A stretch of 64,000 nt of DNA from Epiperipatus broadwayi (GCA_028023455.1 JAQFVV010006294.1:556001-620000); one strand, 5' to 3'. Counted from the first letter of the stretch, positions 46,807-60,480 are shown. The notes: generated from the sequence alone by a model not told the origin. Made by a program: numbers and translations.

Positions 46807-49800
46807 TGTGCCCTTATCTATAGGTCATAATAGGGTAGAATGGTCAATTACTAAAAAATTTTAAATTTTAAGATATGTTTGTATGATATATAAATAATAG
46901 TAGGATAATTAGATTTTATAGTACAATTTAAGGCTGAAAATACCTGGTATATAAAAGTGTAATGGATTATTTTAAAAGGAACAGTTAAATAAAGCTTAAA
47001 GATATCCTTGCTTATGGTTGTAAAAGCTGGCCATATAAAATAATACAGCTATAAATAGTTAAAAGTATATTAATGATCCAATTGTAATATTTTAAAAACT
47101 AATAAATTTAATAAATGCTATATGTAATGTTATAATTATATTTAATATTCAAATTTAATCTAATATTTTAAGATAAACTTTAGGATGGTGAGAATTATAT
47201 TTAGTTCTACAAGTTTAAATTATTTTCCAAATTTTTATAAAATATATCAGTTTTGGTAATTTAGACCGAGACTTAAATTAAAAAATCATCTGTTAAAGTT
47301 AGTAATCATGTGACTGTATATTATATACCTTCACACACACGCTTGTTAGAATAATAATAAATTTTGTGAATTATAAAACTAGATATAATTGCTATCGATC
47401 CTTAAAGTAAAAAGTTGAAATATTAAATATTGTTTTAATAATTGTTGTAAAGTTTAAATGATTTTGATAAAATTATAATTGAATTTAAAAATACTATTCT
47501 AAGTAATATTTAAGACATGATGTCATAAATTCTTTATTTTAAAGGGCTTAATCTATTATAAAACTAAAATGTGTAAATTTGTTCGCGCTAAAAAAGTCAT
47601 TAACCAATCAACGGAGGTATTTTAGCAGACAAAATATAAGAATTAGACGAAGCGGGAGAAAGTAATGTGTAAGTGAAGGAGGAAGTAACATATTTTTTTT
47701 AGCTGGATAAGACCGTAAGCTAGAAAAGTGATATAATTTTAAAATGTTGTATTTGTTTTTAAAAGTTTTTTTTAACATATAATATTTTGACTGCCTTTAC
47801 ATGAAGGGCTAATTTTAAAAGTTTTCTTGCCAGGATATTTTATTCAAGTTTAGCCAAAACCTTGCAGTAAAAATGGAAGTACTAAAGGAAAAAATACCTA
47901 AAAATATTGCTAAAGGAAAAATATTTGTAAAGTGCCTCGATACAGCTTTATTTATGCTCAACCAGAAACTTATTATTGTAACTCAGAGAAATATAATTTG
48001 GACACTATATGGAAAACTTAAAAGAGAAGTTACTTGCCGTCAGGAAAATTATGACGCATAAATTTTATAAGGCTACTCTGAAGTTATTTTATTCTTCTCT
48101 ATGGGAAAATTAAGATGCTGTATATTATAAAGAATTATGTAAAAGTTATAATGAGAAAAAAAATGTTTGTCCTTTTTAAAGGAAATATTACAAAGTATAT
48201 AGTACCAGAACTTTAAAAGAAAGGAAAAATTACCGAAGAATGATATGAAAGAGCTATTGTGTTTTTTTTTTTTTAAAAAAAAAAAAAGAACAGAAAAACT
48301 TTCTCTAAGAAAAATTAAAAATGTTATAAAGTGTTCATTGGAGAAATGCTTGATTTAGAAAATATAAATTTAAATTAATTAATGAAAATGGATCCATGGA
48401 AACCGAAAAATTTTCTGAATATTTAAAGCAAAGTACCTAGAAGATGCATCATAAAAGTCACGCAGGAAAATCTTAGCAGAAAATATTAGAAGAGAATATG
48501 TAGGCGTTTTCTTTACGGGATTAATTGATATCATAGTTAATAATTGTATTAAATGTGATAAAAAACCAAGGATTGTCATCTATGAATATTTATTAAACAG
48601 AGCAATAATTGTTTTGCCTTAAAATTGAACATTAAGTGACTGAAGAAGAAATAATAAACATTTTTTTTTAGCTTTAATATGAACGGTTTTCAAGAAAGTT
48701 TGATAAAGAAGTACAGTAAATATAGTTTAAATATTTTACTAAGTTATTTTAAAAATATAAAATGCTATGTGAGATTAGGGAAAACATATAAACATAAATT
48801 TAGTAATATTGAGATTTAAATATAATAGCTTGATAAAATTATAGAAATATTGTTTAAAAATAAAGTGTATGTATGTGAGTCTTATATCTACAAGAATCAA
48901 ATGGATGGTGAAGCCTACGGAACGCGATCGAGAAGATAAAGATCGTTTGGTAATATTGATATTTATTTATAATGCATAATGTATTTTTTTTAGATCATCT
49001 ATTAATTAAGAATGAAGTGTGAAAGTTTAAATTATATGTACACATTTTATACAACATTTTTAACATATAATGAGATAGGAGTAATTCGGAATATGCATGC
49101 AATAATTTATTTAAAGTATATTAATAATATAATTTAACAGAGCAATTGTGTGATTCTTTTGAACTTTCATGTGATAAAGTATTCAGATATTTAAATAGTT
49201 GTATATGATTAAATATACGGAGGAAAGTAGTAAAAAGATTTTCTTATAGAACAGTGGAATAGTTTTGAAATAAATGAATTTTATTATTGTTAGAAACGCA
49301 GATATGTATTTGTCGATGTACAGTATAGAAAAATCTTGAGAAATAAGATCGGATAGTGACTTGGAAGTACTAGTGGAGAGGAAACCAAGATGATGTTTTT
49401 TTTTAAGAAATAGGAAAAATAAAGGATTTGGATCATATTTAGTTTTGTATGATTTCAGTATAGTTAACTAAGCCCTATGACTGAACACATATAGTTTGGA
49501 CAGTGTTTTGCATATCTTTAAAACTTTTTGATGTTATAATAAAGCTGAAGAAATAGCTTTAGCATCGTTCCTATAATAGAGGTTGGTAGACAAGTAAAGG
49601 TCACTCCTCTATAGTGTCTTTTAATTCACTGTGCCATGATTGTCAAGATATATGACGAGTAATATTCTAGTTGTATTTTGATCCTATGCATCTATCTTCG
49701 CTATCCTTATTTCGTGAATCTGCATCGGTCAGAAAGATATTTTCAAAGAAATAATGAATAAAATAGAACTGAAGATATGTTATCGTTTATGTAAGAATAG

Positions 49801-51423
49801 TTTATTTGCTGGAATGTATAGAATTATGTAACTTTAAAATTGAAAGTCCAAAATATCATAAAGAGAGAAAGAATCATATAATACATTGTAAAATTAATCC
49901 AGAAATGAATATAAGATTTTGAAAAGAAATCGAAACTAAGTATTTTAAAAGTGATAATAAAATTTGAATGAATTTTTTTTTTATAATATTTTTTAGAAAA
50001 TAAGTATTGCATATTTATTAAGAAAATAGTTCAGTAATGTATAATAAACATATACTTGTGCATGGTATATTAATAGTTGTAATTATATCATCCGAAGTAA
50101 GGCTTGAATGAAAATATTAGGATTAATAAACATCGGATAATGAACAATAAAAACCTAATACCGAATGTAGAACAATGTTTTGACTTTGTAAGATTCCATA
50201 CAACCAATATAAAACTAAAATTTGTTATTTAGTAGAATTTTACTACGAATGTAAATTTTGTAAAAAATATAATTTAATAATATTAGGGATGCAAAGTGTT
50301 TGTGATAAGCATATAAGAAATGCATTTTGTAGCAAGCTAACCATCATAATAAATCAAGTAATAATACTGTATTTTCTTAAGTGTTAAAAAGATAAGATTT
50401 AACTAGGAAAAATAAATAGTATTTTGGTTTCATTTTATAAACTAATAAACTAAGTTGAGATAGGAGAGTAAGGGATATCCAATGTATATAGTGTAAAAAT
50501 ATTGTTAATTTATTTATGTTGTTAATAAACTTTGTTTTAAATTTATTTTAAAGTTTTGTGTCCGCGTTATTATTTCTCCACATGGATGCATGAAATCACG
50601 ATACATTTATAATTGAAACAGACATATAGTTTTTGCACAAAAAGGTAAACATAAAAGTGTTATAATAATTTTGAGAATTTATTGGTATGTTAAAATTAAA
50701 ATATCATAATTTTATATTATTCATTGGTCATAAGTCGGTTGCCACAATATTACATTAAATTATATGCTAATGTTGCCACACGTATTCTGTTATCAGATTA
50801 TTAAAAATACTACCACGTACGTATTTATTTATTTCATTTAGGAAGAAATAAGATTATATTATATTATTATTGTTATTATTATTTTTATTATTGTTAGTTG
50901 CTGTGTAGTAGATTATGATATAAAATTCCCTTTTCATATTTTACTACCGTAATGTTAAATCAGTTAGAATACAATTTATGAACCTGAGATTTTATTTTAT
51001 TTTATTTTACTTCATTTTATTTAATTGAGCTAGATTCTTGTTATAAAGAAGATTAAGATATAATTATTATTTTAATCGTAGTGAATAGAGCTCAGAAAGT
51101 CGTAAGAATACTATGAGTTAGTTATTTGGTATAGTAAAAAAGGGGAATAGTGTTCTTATGCCATTGAGTTAGTATCGTGTGGATAATAGCTCAATGTAGT
51201 CTATCTCGTTCCCCGTATTGTCACTCCATGTCTCATGAAAATAGTAAATATTTGTTAATTCATTTTAAAAAATTGAACCGTATTTGTATATTAAAAATTA
51301 GAGCTAGTAATCATTTTAATTAATGCTGAATATTTCATTTATTTATTTGTTAACTGAGCTAGAACCCGGAATATTCGTAATAAATAATAATTTTGGGGTG
51401 AGGATGCGCGGGGGGAGGTTAGA
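46807..51423 (+). repeat. 3' LTR, 4617 bp
   Basis: It is collinear with 39020-43635. About 30 differences were counted by eye, mostly transitions, plus one or two homopolymer-length changes (near 48275). The small frame at 47873-48061 matches that at 40086-40274 with two residue changes (Asn to Lys, His to Arg). Confidence 0.92.
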
Positions 51424-52476
<1,053 letters not shown>

Positions 52477-53213
52477 CTGCCTCATTCAGTTCATTTTCTG
52501 TATACCTAATATTTCCATTACAATATGCATTTATGTTTGTTATTACTCTGTTCTTCATATTTAGCATATTTTCTATATCTATTACATACTTATTTAAGAT
52601 TGTCTCTAATTCTTCTCTAGAGCTACTCTCTATTCCCTCATCATCAAGTAATACTATTTCTCTCTCCCCTACATTCCTTCTTTTAATATATTTCCAATGT
52701 TTTTTATTCCTATGTCTTCCACTTTTATTTATATCCTCCAACAATTTACTATTTAATTTCATTCTCTCTCTATACTTATCTATTTTGCTCAACTTCTTTT
52801 TTTCTAAATACTTTTACCATTTAACATCTTTTTTACTTTTCTTGCATGCTTATATTCTCTGCATGCATCCCCTCTTTCTTTTACAGTTTGATTAACTCTC
52901 ACTTTTCTATTACTTTTATTCTTCTCACAATTCTTACCTAAAACTCTATTTGCCACTTTTTCTACTTCACCACACCAGTCTTTATATTTACCCCCAACCA
53001 ACTCTTCCATGATTTCTTCAAATTTTATTTTATGTTCTTCATATTCTTATCATTCATTTTCCATCCACATCTTTCACTATCCTCTCTACTTTTATTATTA
53101 TTTCCCATCACATTACTAACCATGTCTATTATAAAGAAATTATGATCGCTATTACATGTTCTCTCTTCATTATCAAACACTTTGATTTTCCATATTTTTT
53201 CCTCTGGTAATAG
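52477..53213 (-). pseudogene. CR1-like LINE copy A, first part (interrupted)
   Basis: The minus strand encodes the end of the endonuclease (FDNEERTCNSDHNFFIID, with the SDH motif kept), the linker (ACREYKHARKVKKMLNGK) and the start of the RT domain (NGNIRYTENELNEAGK). The same order is found in copy B at 57830-58590. It is cut at the 3' side at about 52476, where RT is lost, and on the upstream side at 53213 by the Merlin-type transposon. The upstream part resumes at 60958. Confidence 0.8.
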
Positions 53214-53650
53214 TTTACTAGACAAAGACGCTACCTGATGGCGCCATTTATGTGCTAAAACACATAAAAATGCCATTTCCATGGCTGACAGCATGTTCAA
53301 ACCCGCGTTTACTATAATACAACAGTTGTGTCATGTTACAGTTTGCAGGCCACTTTGTCGCTTCACAATAAATAATTTTTGTGAATTTTCACATTTCATA
53401 CCTTTTTATGGCTTCATGTGAGGGTGTGTGTATTTGAATTCTATCAAAATCATTCTTTTTATTTAATTTTTTTATTTTTTAGTATTGAAGTAATACGATT
53501 TTCTTAAGTAATAATTATCCAACATTTTACACCATTCTGTATTGAAGTTTTAAGTGGCAAAACCTTGTCCAAATAGATGAGTGAAGATAGTTTGAATTAG
53601 GTAACACATCAAGTAATGTACTATCTGTAACATTCCACGAGACCAACAAA

Positions 53651-54475
53651 ATGGCACAGGAAATCCCACATCTTGTTCGATTCTGTGATTTACCAGCAAC
53701 AGAATCAGATGCTGTATCATATTTTCAAAGAATAAATGTGCTTGTACATTCAAAGAGATGCGATTGTGGATGAGCAATGAAGTGATTCTGTTCAAAAGGT
53801 ACTACTCAATTTCACTGTTCGTTGCGTTCATGGAAGCAAACGTGTTCCATTCGAAAGATGAGTTGGTTTGATGGCTCCAGGATACCATTTGTTCAAGCTG
53901 TATGTGTTATATATATTACTGGAGCCATGAAAGACTGAGTGTCCAAGCTGTCCAGACAGAACTGTTGATCGGCAGAAATACCATTTTATATTGGATCAAT
54001 GGTCTGCAGGAGCTGTGTTCTGAGAGTTTGGCAGCTTGACCATGCTGTCAAATCAGCAGGCCTAGTTTGATAGTTGAAATGGATGAAACTCTCTTTAGCA
54101 GGAAGAAAAACCATCAGGGAAGAGTACTATTTCAATAATGGATTATTGGGGGTGTGTGCATGAGACATGTGAATGTTTTTAATGTGTTTCTTGCTGATCT
54201 GCATCCACACTTTTGCAAGCTCTGAAAGACAACATCAAGTGTGGATCGACTATCTTCTCAGATTGTTGGAAGGGTTATAAGTCTGTTGATCTTGAGGCAT
54301 CAGGATTCCATCATATGACAGTGAATCACCCTGAAAATTTTGTGGACCTTTCCACAGATGCTCACATGCAAACCATTGAGCATCTTTGGGGCCTTTTAAA
54401 GTGGAAAAATCATAAACAATGTGCAACTCACTGTCAAGTTCTGCCAAACTACCTTGCAGAATTTATGTAGTGATG
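53651..54475 (+). pseudogene. Merlin (ISXO2-like) transposase fossil
   Basis: It is read in several frames with stops. The N-terminal part starts MAQEIPHLVRFCDLPATES, then RCDCG at the zinc-ribbon position. The DDE core is visible: EMDETLFSRKKNHQGRVL (first Asp, 54082-54084), FSDCWKGY (second Asp, 54261-54263), and a block with MTVNHPENFVDL leading to QTIEHLWGLLKWKNHK (Glu, 54378-54380), ending YLAEFM. The three catalytic residues survive, but frame changes between the first and second Asp and several stops make it inactive. The best single frame is 54213-54470. These blocks are characteristic of ISXO2/IS1595 DDE transposases (family knowledge). Confidence 0.85.
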
Positions 54476-54885
54476 TCTTCACAAGGAAGATGTTTTTCTG
54501 GCCATTCTTTCAGAGATGTCTTTGACACGGCACTCCCAGTAGGATTTTTGTAAAGTATTGACTTGTGTATTTTGGCAAATAATGTTTTTATTTTTGGAAC
54601 GTTTACCTAACAAAAATTTCTTTTTGTCAAATAGTGTTTGAAGTTGTTCATGTAAATCAAAGTTATTTTGAAAATTTTTAATATTTGTTGTTGTTTTTTT
54701 TTTTGTTTTGTTTTTTTTTTGCAAACAAAACCGGTTTCAAGTATTCAATGGTTATTTGGGTAATAGTTTTTTAAGTTGTCGCTCTTTTAGTTTGGTTGTT
54801 GTTGTTGTTAAAAAAGCTTAAAAAGTTTTAAACTGGTTTCTAAAACTCAAGAAGCATGTTATTTGTAAGTCTTTTTTAATTTGTT

Positions 54886-55001
54886 TTTTTTTTTTTTTTC
54901 ATATGTCATAGCATCAGCTGGGACACGAACCCACACCCGTCTGCAACCAACTACTTGCTTGCAAGGCGGGTGCGATGACCTCTCGGCTAACAACGCTTGA
55001 C
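54886..55001 (-). mobile_element. tRNA-derived SINE copy 4
   Basis: Same family as 21766, in reverse orientation, with T16-type run at the left (its poly(A)). A box tagccgagagg and B box ggttcgtgtcc are both clear on its strand. The 9-bp taatttgtt flanks it at 54877-54885 and 55002-55010, a target-site duplication. It inserted in the Merlin-type element. Confidence 0.9.
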
Positions 55002-55024
55002 TAATTTGTTGTTGTCGTTTATAG

Positions 55025-55500
55025 GTGAAAAAAGAAAGGCTAACAACTTTTATTTTTTGAAACAAAAAAAAGCGGGTAACACAAAAAAACGAGTAATAAA
55101 ATTGAAATTTATTTTGTTAAAAAAAAAAAAACATTTAAAACAAAAAGCGTAGTAGGCTTAAACCAGTTTAGTATTTGTTGCTGTTTCTATGTAAAAATGA
55201 AAATGTAAAAGAAAGGCTAAGAACTTTTACTTTTTGTTCCAATTATTGATTTTTAAACAACAAAAAAAAAAATGAGTAACACAAAAAAGACTAATAAAAT
55301 TGAAATTTGTTTTTTTTTTTAAAAAATAGCATGTTAAAAAAAAGCATCATAAGTTTAAAACCATTTTATTATTTGTTGCTGTTTCTATATAAAAATGAAA
55401 ATGTAATAACTTTTATTTTTGTTACGATTATTTTTGAAAAAAAAAAAAGTAATACCAAAAAAAAAAAAACCCTAATAAAATTGAAATTTGTTGATTTTAC
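55025..55500 (+). repeat. Tandem repeat, about 190-bp units
   Basis: Three units share gaaaggctaa(c/g)aacttttatttt, gtaacacaaaaaa and taataaaattgaaattt. The last word recurs at about 55094, 55292 and 55473. The array lies within the Merlin-type element and is A/T-run rich; the frame at 55307-55585 is a product of this composition. Confidence 0.7.
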
Positions 55501-55635
55501 ATTTGTTGATTTCATTTTATTTAATTTGTTTATGTTAATTAAAAAAAAGTTAAAAAACATGATTTTTGTTTTGATTTTTTTTTGACAAAAACACCACAAA
55601 ATGATTAAAATAGATAGTCTGGGAATATTCATATA

Positions 55636-55850
55636 TAATGTGATGTGATGTCCTGTAGCTTTTCCTTAAATGGAGTCAAGAATCTCTCAACAATTATGCC
55701 CAGAGAACCCTGTTAGCCACTTTATTCTCCATTCCCCAGTCTAAGTTTTCCCATATTCTGCTCCATCCCATTTCCACAACATAATCTTTGTCAACTCTAT
55801 GGCCTTTATATCTAAATCCCCCTTCTTTTCCCAAACCCAGCATAAAAACG
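55636..55850 (-). mobile_element. CR1-like LINE 3' stub (copy C)
   Basis: About 213 bases that repeat, in direct orientation, the 3' end of copy B (55851-56065): shared words include gtgatgtgatg, tgtagctt, gtcaagaatctctca, ccccagtctaagtt, and tctatggcctttatatctaaat. On its own strand it ends in a (CATCACAT)n-type tail. It is a 5'-truncated copy lying head-to-tail after copy B. Confidence 0.8.
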
Positions 55851-55961
55851 AATATGTGATGTGATGATCTGTAGCTTCTTCTTAAACAAAGTCAAGAATC
55901 TCTCAGCAATTATACACAGAGAAATCTGTTAGCTACTTAATTTTTTGTTCCCCAGTCTAAG

Positions 55962-58900
55962 TTACCCATATTCTGCTCCATCCCATTTCCACAACATAAT
56001 CTCTGTCAACTCTATGGCCTTTATATCTAAATCTCCCTTATCTTTTTCCAAACCCAACATAAAAACCAATAATCCACTTTCTGTATAATCACTTTTTTCA
56101 TATTTATTCTTCCATAACTTCATTATATGTGCACTTTTTGCTTTCAATCACTTACATTCAATTAACAAATGCCTAATATTTTCTATTTCTTCCTTACATA
56201 AGTTACAGACTAAATCAGCCATATTTTTCCATTTACATGTATATTCTCTTGTTGCTAAAGATCCCGTTCGAGCCTTAAACAATAAGCTACTTTCCTTACT
56301 ATTATCATAAATTAACTTGCACCCAATGTTCCGTTTATTTCTATATATATTTAAACTCTTTTTACTCTCCATACTAGTTCTCCATCTCTCCAACTCCCTA
56401 TTATTTGTTAATGCATCTATTCTTTTATCCCATTCCTTACCACTATAACACTCAACAATCCTTTGCATACCACATTACCTTTCTCACCCATCTTGTTGCT
56501 TGCCCTCTATTCATAACCCAATTAAATACTATTTTGGCTATTTTTTTATCATCCATAAACTGCAACCTAACAAACATTTTCATTTTACTTTTTGCATCTC
56601 TCATATAAAAACTTGACCATCCCATTTCTCTTTGAATTGCCTCCTTTGCTGTCCATACCTCTGCATCTAATGCATGTCTTCTTACTTCCCTTTGTACTTT
56701 CTCTAAGTAATCTAATACCCTTTTACTAACACATAATGCATCATTACCATATGTTAACCATGCTACTACAACTCCCTTTCCATACAATTCTAGCTACATC
56801 ATATTTACTATATAAAAATACTGTTAATTTCTTTACTAAACCCTTTCTTTTCTTTGCTTCATTTACCAATTTTTTCTCCCATTTAACCAAGCAATTTTCC
56901 TGATTACTTAAGATGATTTCCAAATAACTATATCTATCCACCACACTTAACTTTATATCCTCCAATAAAAATTCTACATCTTCTCTTTCTCCATTATTAA
57001 TCATCATTATATTTGATTTTTCTTCACTAAATTTAAAACCCATCTCTTTACCCACCCTTGCACATGTCCTCAGCATAACTTCCATATCTTCTCTTCTTTC
57101 TGCACACAAGAAATATCCGCAAAAAAAGACCTGGCAAAATATATACTCCCTTGCCTCCCATTAATGATGTCTCTATCCCTCTTCCTAGTCTTTCTATTGC
57201 TTTCTCCATTTCACTCAAATACAACAAAAACAAAATAGGTGACATAGGGCATCCTTGCCTTAATACCACCCCATTTTTAACTTAAACTGATTCTATATCC
57301 CCTAATTGGTAAGTATAATAATTATTTTCATATAATTTCCTAATAATATTTACTAAAGCTTCATCCATTCCCAAATTTGCTAATCTTACTCATAATCTAT
57401 TTCTATTTACTCTAACATATGCCTTCTCTATATCTATAAAACTCATATATAACAATCTACCTGAATTTCTACTCATATCCATAACTTGTGTAACTACAAA
57501 TAAACTATCTCCTATATGCCTATCTGACCTAAAATCTTCTTGCATTTTCCCCACTACATTATTCTCTTCCATCCACTTTACAACTCTTCCAGCCACCATA
57601 TATGAAAAAACTTTATATGAAACTGATGTTACTGCTATTGGTCTATAATTATTTAACTTTCTATGATCCTTACCCTTTCCTTTAAATAATAATCTTACTC
57701 TTGTATTATTCCAACTCCCTGGAAAAACTCTCTTATGTGCCATCTTATTAAAACATGATAATAACTTTGCTTTTGCTCTATGCCCTAAATTCATTACCAT
57801 CTCTGCTGCCCATCCATCTAAACCTCTCGCCTTTCCACTTTTCAATTTCTTCCCTGCCTCATTCAGTTCATTTTTTGTGAACCTAATATTCCCATTACTA
57901 AATGCTTTCATGTTTTCTATCACTAAGTCCTTCACATCTAACATCTTTTCTATATCCATTACATATCTATTTAAGATTCTATCTAACTCTTCTCTAGAGT
58001 TACACTCTATTCCCTCATCATCTATTAATACTATCTCTCCCCTACATTTCTCCTTTTAATATAATTCCAAAATTGTTTACTCCCATCTCTTCCACTTTTA
58101 TTAATATCCTCCAACAATTTACTATTCAACTTCATCCTCTCTTTATAATTATCCATTTTAGCCAACATCTTCTTTTCTAAGTACTTTCCCCATTTAGCAT
58201 TAATATTGTTTTCACTTTCTTTGTTCTTAATAACACCCTTATATTCTCTGCATGCTTCTTTTCTCTCTTTTACACTTTTACTAACTCTCTTTTTTTTTAT
58301 TCTTCTGCATATTCTCAACTAAAACCCTATTTACCACTTTTTCTATTTCACCACACCAGCCCTCATACTCATCCCCAACCAACTGTCCCATGGCTTCTTC
58401 AACTTGTATTTTATACTCTTCCAACTTATTCTTATCATTCACTCTCCATCCACATCTTTCACTATTGTTTCTACTTTTTATTTCTATCCTCCATCACATT
58501 ACTAATCATTTCTATTACAATAAAATTATGACCACTATTACATAGTCTCTCTTCATTATCAAACACCTTAATTTTCCATATTTTATTCAGTCCCTCTTTC
58601 TCTACCAATACATAATCTATTGTGTGAAATATATTATTCCCAGACCAGGTGTATTGTCCCTCATAAATATTTGATAAATTCCCAATGCTCAAATTTACTC
58701 TTTGACAAAATTTCTTCAAAAACTGACCATTCTTATTATCTACATCATCAATTTCTTCAATATGTCCAATCATATTCCCTATAATCATTATTCTCTCCCC
58801 CTTTTCTTTAAAACTCTGTATATCCTTAACTAGGCATTCATATGTACATTCCATTCCGTTACAGTTTGACTACCTTCAGTGGCTATATACACTACATCCA

Positions 58901-59266
58901 CCATTCATTCTTGTCTACCCAACCTTATTTCAAACCACAAATGTTCTTGATATTTAACAATATTTAAATATTTTTTCGATATAACACCTATACCACCACC
59001 CCCTTTTCTTTTCTATTTATACCCTGCTATACCACATCTTCCAAAACAGGTTCTTTGTCTTCTCTTAGATGTGTTTCCACTACTGCTAATATCTCAAGCT
59101 CTTCATTTTCAATTGCTTTGTTTAATTCCAGCCACTTTTCTGGTCTCCTACCTCCTTGCATATTCAAAAACCCAATTTTAACAATTTCTTCTTTCCTAAC
59201 TACTCTTTTATAAATTCTTTTGATTCTTTCTTCTCCATTACATTTATAAAAAAACTTTCTTAACAT
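55962..59266 (-). pseudogene. CR1-like ORF2: endonuclease + RT (inactive)
   Basis: Broken into several frames. Endonuclease: VKIGFLNMQGGRRPEKW and LAVVETHLRE near 59100-59170. The GDxNGH block reads GNMIGH (about 58775), so Asp and Asn are both replaced. The SDH block reads SGH (about 58530). RT: SGKARGLDGW, LNNYRPIAVTSVSYKVF, then FIDIEKAYVRVNR, where the catalytic Asp is Val (about 57415). RQGCPMSPILF follows. The FADD box near 57125 is shifted in frame and lacks an Asp. C-terminal: a CNLC-x10-H-x4-C finger near 56160-56210. Each loss is seen directly against the general motif; the protein cannot nick or polymerise. Confidence 0.85.
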
Positions 59267-59429
59267 TAATCTTACAGATCCATTCCTTCTTCATATTTAC
59301 ACTTATATCTAAATCAACCATCTTTTGCTTGTTTCTTATATCCCATCCATTTTTCTTCTTTTTGATAATATTACAATTTAAAAGCCCACCCCCTTTAAAA
59401 GTTTTCCAAATTATATTCTTTAAATATTA

Positions 59430-60429
59430 GACTCCCTAAAACTTCACTTCCTTGCTTTCCTAAGTGCAATCCATCTTTACTATATAACTCCCTCTTTCCA
59501 ATAAACAAATCCCATACATCCATAAACATAATATTATTTCTCTCACACAATTTTTTCAATCTCATTTATAGAACATGCCCTATCTAACAAATGCCTCTTG
59601 TCAAATCTTGGTAATATTCCAACTACCCCTACTCTTCTTTTAATCTCAATCAAATTCCTAATCAATTCTACATACTCATCCATTGCTCTCTCTGATAGCT
59701 CTAACAAATTATTGGTCCCTACCATAACATATACATCTATACTACCTTGCTTTCTTACTTTATCTGTCACATCCCTAATTCTAGCTCCAGGCAAACACAT
59801 TCTTACATACCTGCTTCTATTTTCTCTTGCAATTATATCCCCACATTCTCTGATTATTGAATCTCCTATCTATACTGTCTCATAGTCTACTTTCTCTACA
59901 CCATCTGTAACATTTTCTACCATCTTCTGGACCTCCTTATCCATTTCTTCTGTATCATTTCTACTCAATAATTCTGTTATCTGCTCACACTTCATCTCTA
60001 ACAATTTTAATTTTACCTCTACATCCTTCACTTCTTCCTCTATCTTACATATTCTCTGGCTAACCATCTCCATTGCATTACTACGTTCTCCACTCATATA
60101 TCCTGACACTCCCACTAAAACCATATTCTGTCATAACTTCCTTAACTACATTTTGCTCTATCTCCCCTGACACTTAGAAACCACTTTCTCACCTCTTTAA
60201 TCACATTTACACACTGACTACATAACCAAAAACCTGTTACATCCTTCCTATTCTTATTCAAACATTTCAAGTGATACACCTCAGTACACACTGAACACTC
60301 TACTAGCACCCACCTAATTCCTTTCTGCTGATTATATATACATTGTGCAATACAAATGCAATCCATATTCTTATTTTTCAAGTCACCTATTCTATATTTG
60401 TACTTTACAATACCTCTCCTATTCTTCAA
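59430..60429 (-). pseudogene. CR1-like ORF1: PHD finger + SGNH esterase
   Basis: The frame 60429-60142 carries a PHD-type Cys/His cluster (CICIAQC, ECSVCTEVYHLKCL, WLCSQC). The next piece (60124-59870) is a coiled coil (EEEVKDVEVKLKLLEMKCEQ). After a TAG comes IGDSIIRECGDI with the GDS of SGNH block I (about 59860), VMVGTNN as block III, and KDGLHLGKQG as block V with Asp and His (about 59475). So the Ser, Asp and His of the catalytic triad are recognisable although the frame is interrupted. In CR1 elements this protein binds RNA/lipid-related partners; its exact role is not settled. Confidence 0.8.
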
Positions 60430-60480
60430 ACCCCCTTACATGGAAAAATAAAATTTTTTACTCTTTCTCAAAACCGATCC

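Larger units (their letters stand above)
39020..51423 (+). mobile_element. Giant-LTR, gag-only LTR retrotransposon
   Basis: A 12,404-bp element: 5' LTR 39020-43635, interior 43636-46806 (3171 bp), 3' LTR 46807-51423. The flanks are atatat on each side, fitting a 4- or 6-bp target-site duplication inside a TA-rich site (exact length is ambiguous). A polypurine tract abuts the 3' LTR. The interior encodes a coiled-coil protein and a gag/capsid-like protein only; I find no protease, RT, RNase H or integrase motif. It therefore needs enzymes from another element. By eye the LTRs differ at about 30 sites in 4616, so the insertion is young. Long LTRs with a short non-enzymatic interior recall plant LARD and TR-GAG elements, but I know of no described animal element with this layout; a repeat-library search must decide. 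Confidence 0.9.
55851..60480 (-). mobile_element. CR1-like LINE copy B
   Basis: Near full-length (about 4.6 kb) on the minus strand: ORF1 with PHD-like finger, coiled coil and SGNH esterase (60429 to about 59430), then ORF2 with endonuclease, RT and a C-terminal CCHC-like finger (59266 to about 55960), then a short 3' UTR with a gatg-type tail. PHD and esterase domains in ORF1 occur in the CR1 group (family knowledge). The sense strand is strongly A/G-rich and C-poor. It interrupts the Merlin-type transposon. Point mutations have removed catalytic residues, so it is inactive. Confidence 0.85.

Noticed and set aside
39020-51423. Segmental duplication of host DNA as the explanation of the 4.6-kb repeats
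   Set aside because: The repeats have a TG start, a polypurine tract directly before the second copy, matching flanks, and a gag-like gene between them, which together fit an LTR element better.
55307-55632. Opposed 92- and 87-codon frames
   Set aside because: Lys/Phe/Ile-rich translations of A- and T-runs in the 190-bp tandem array.
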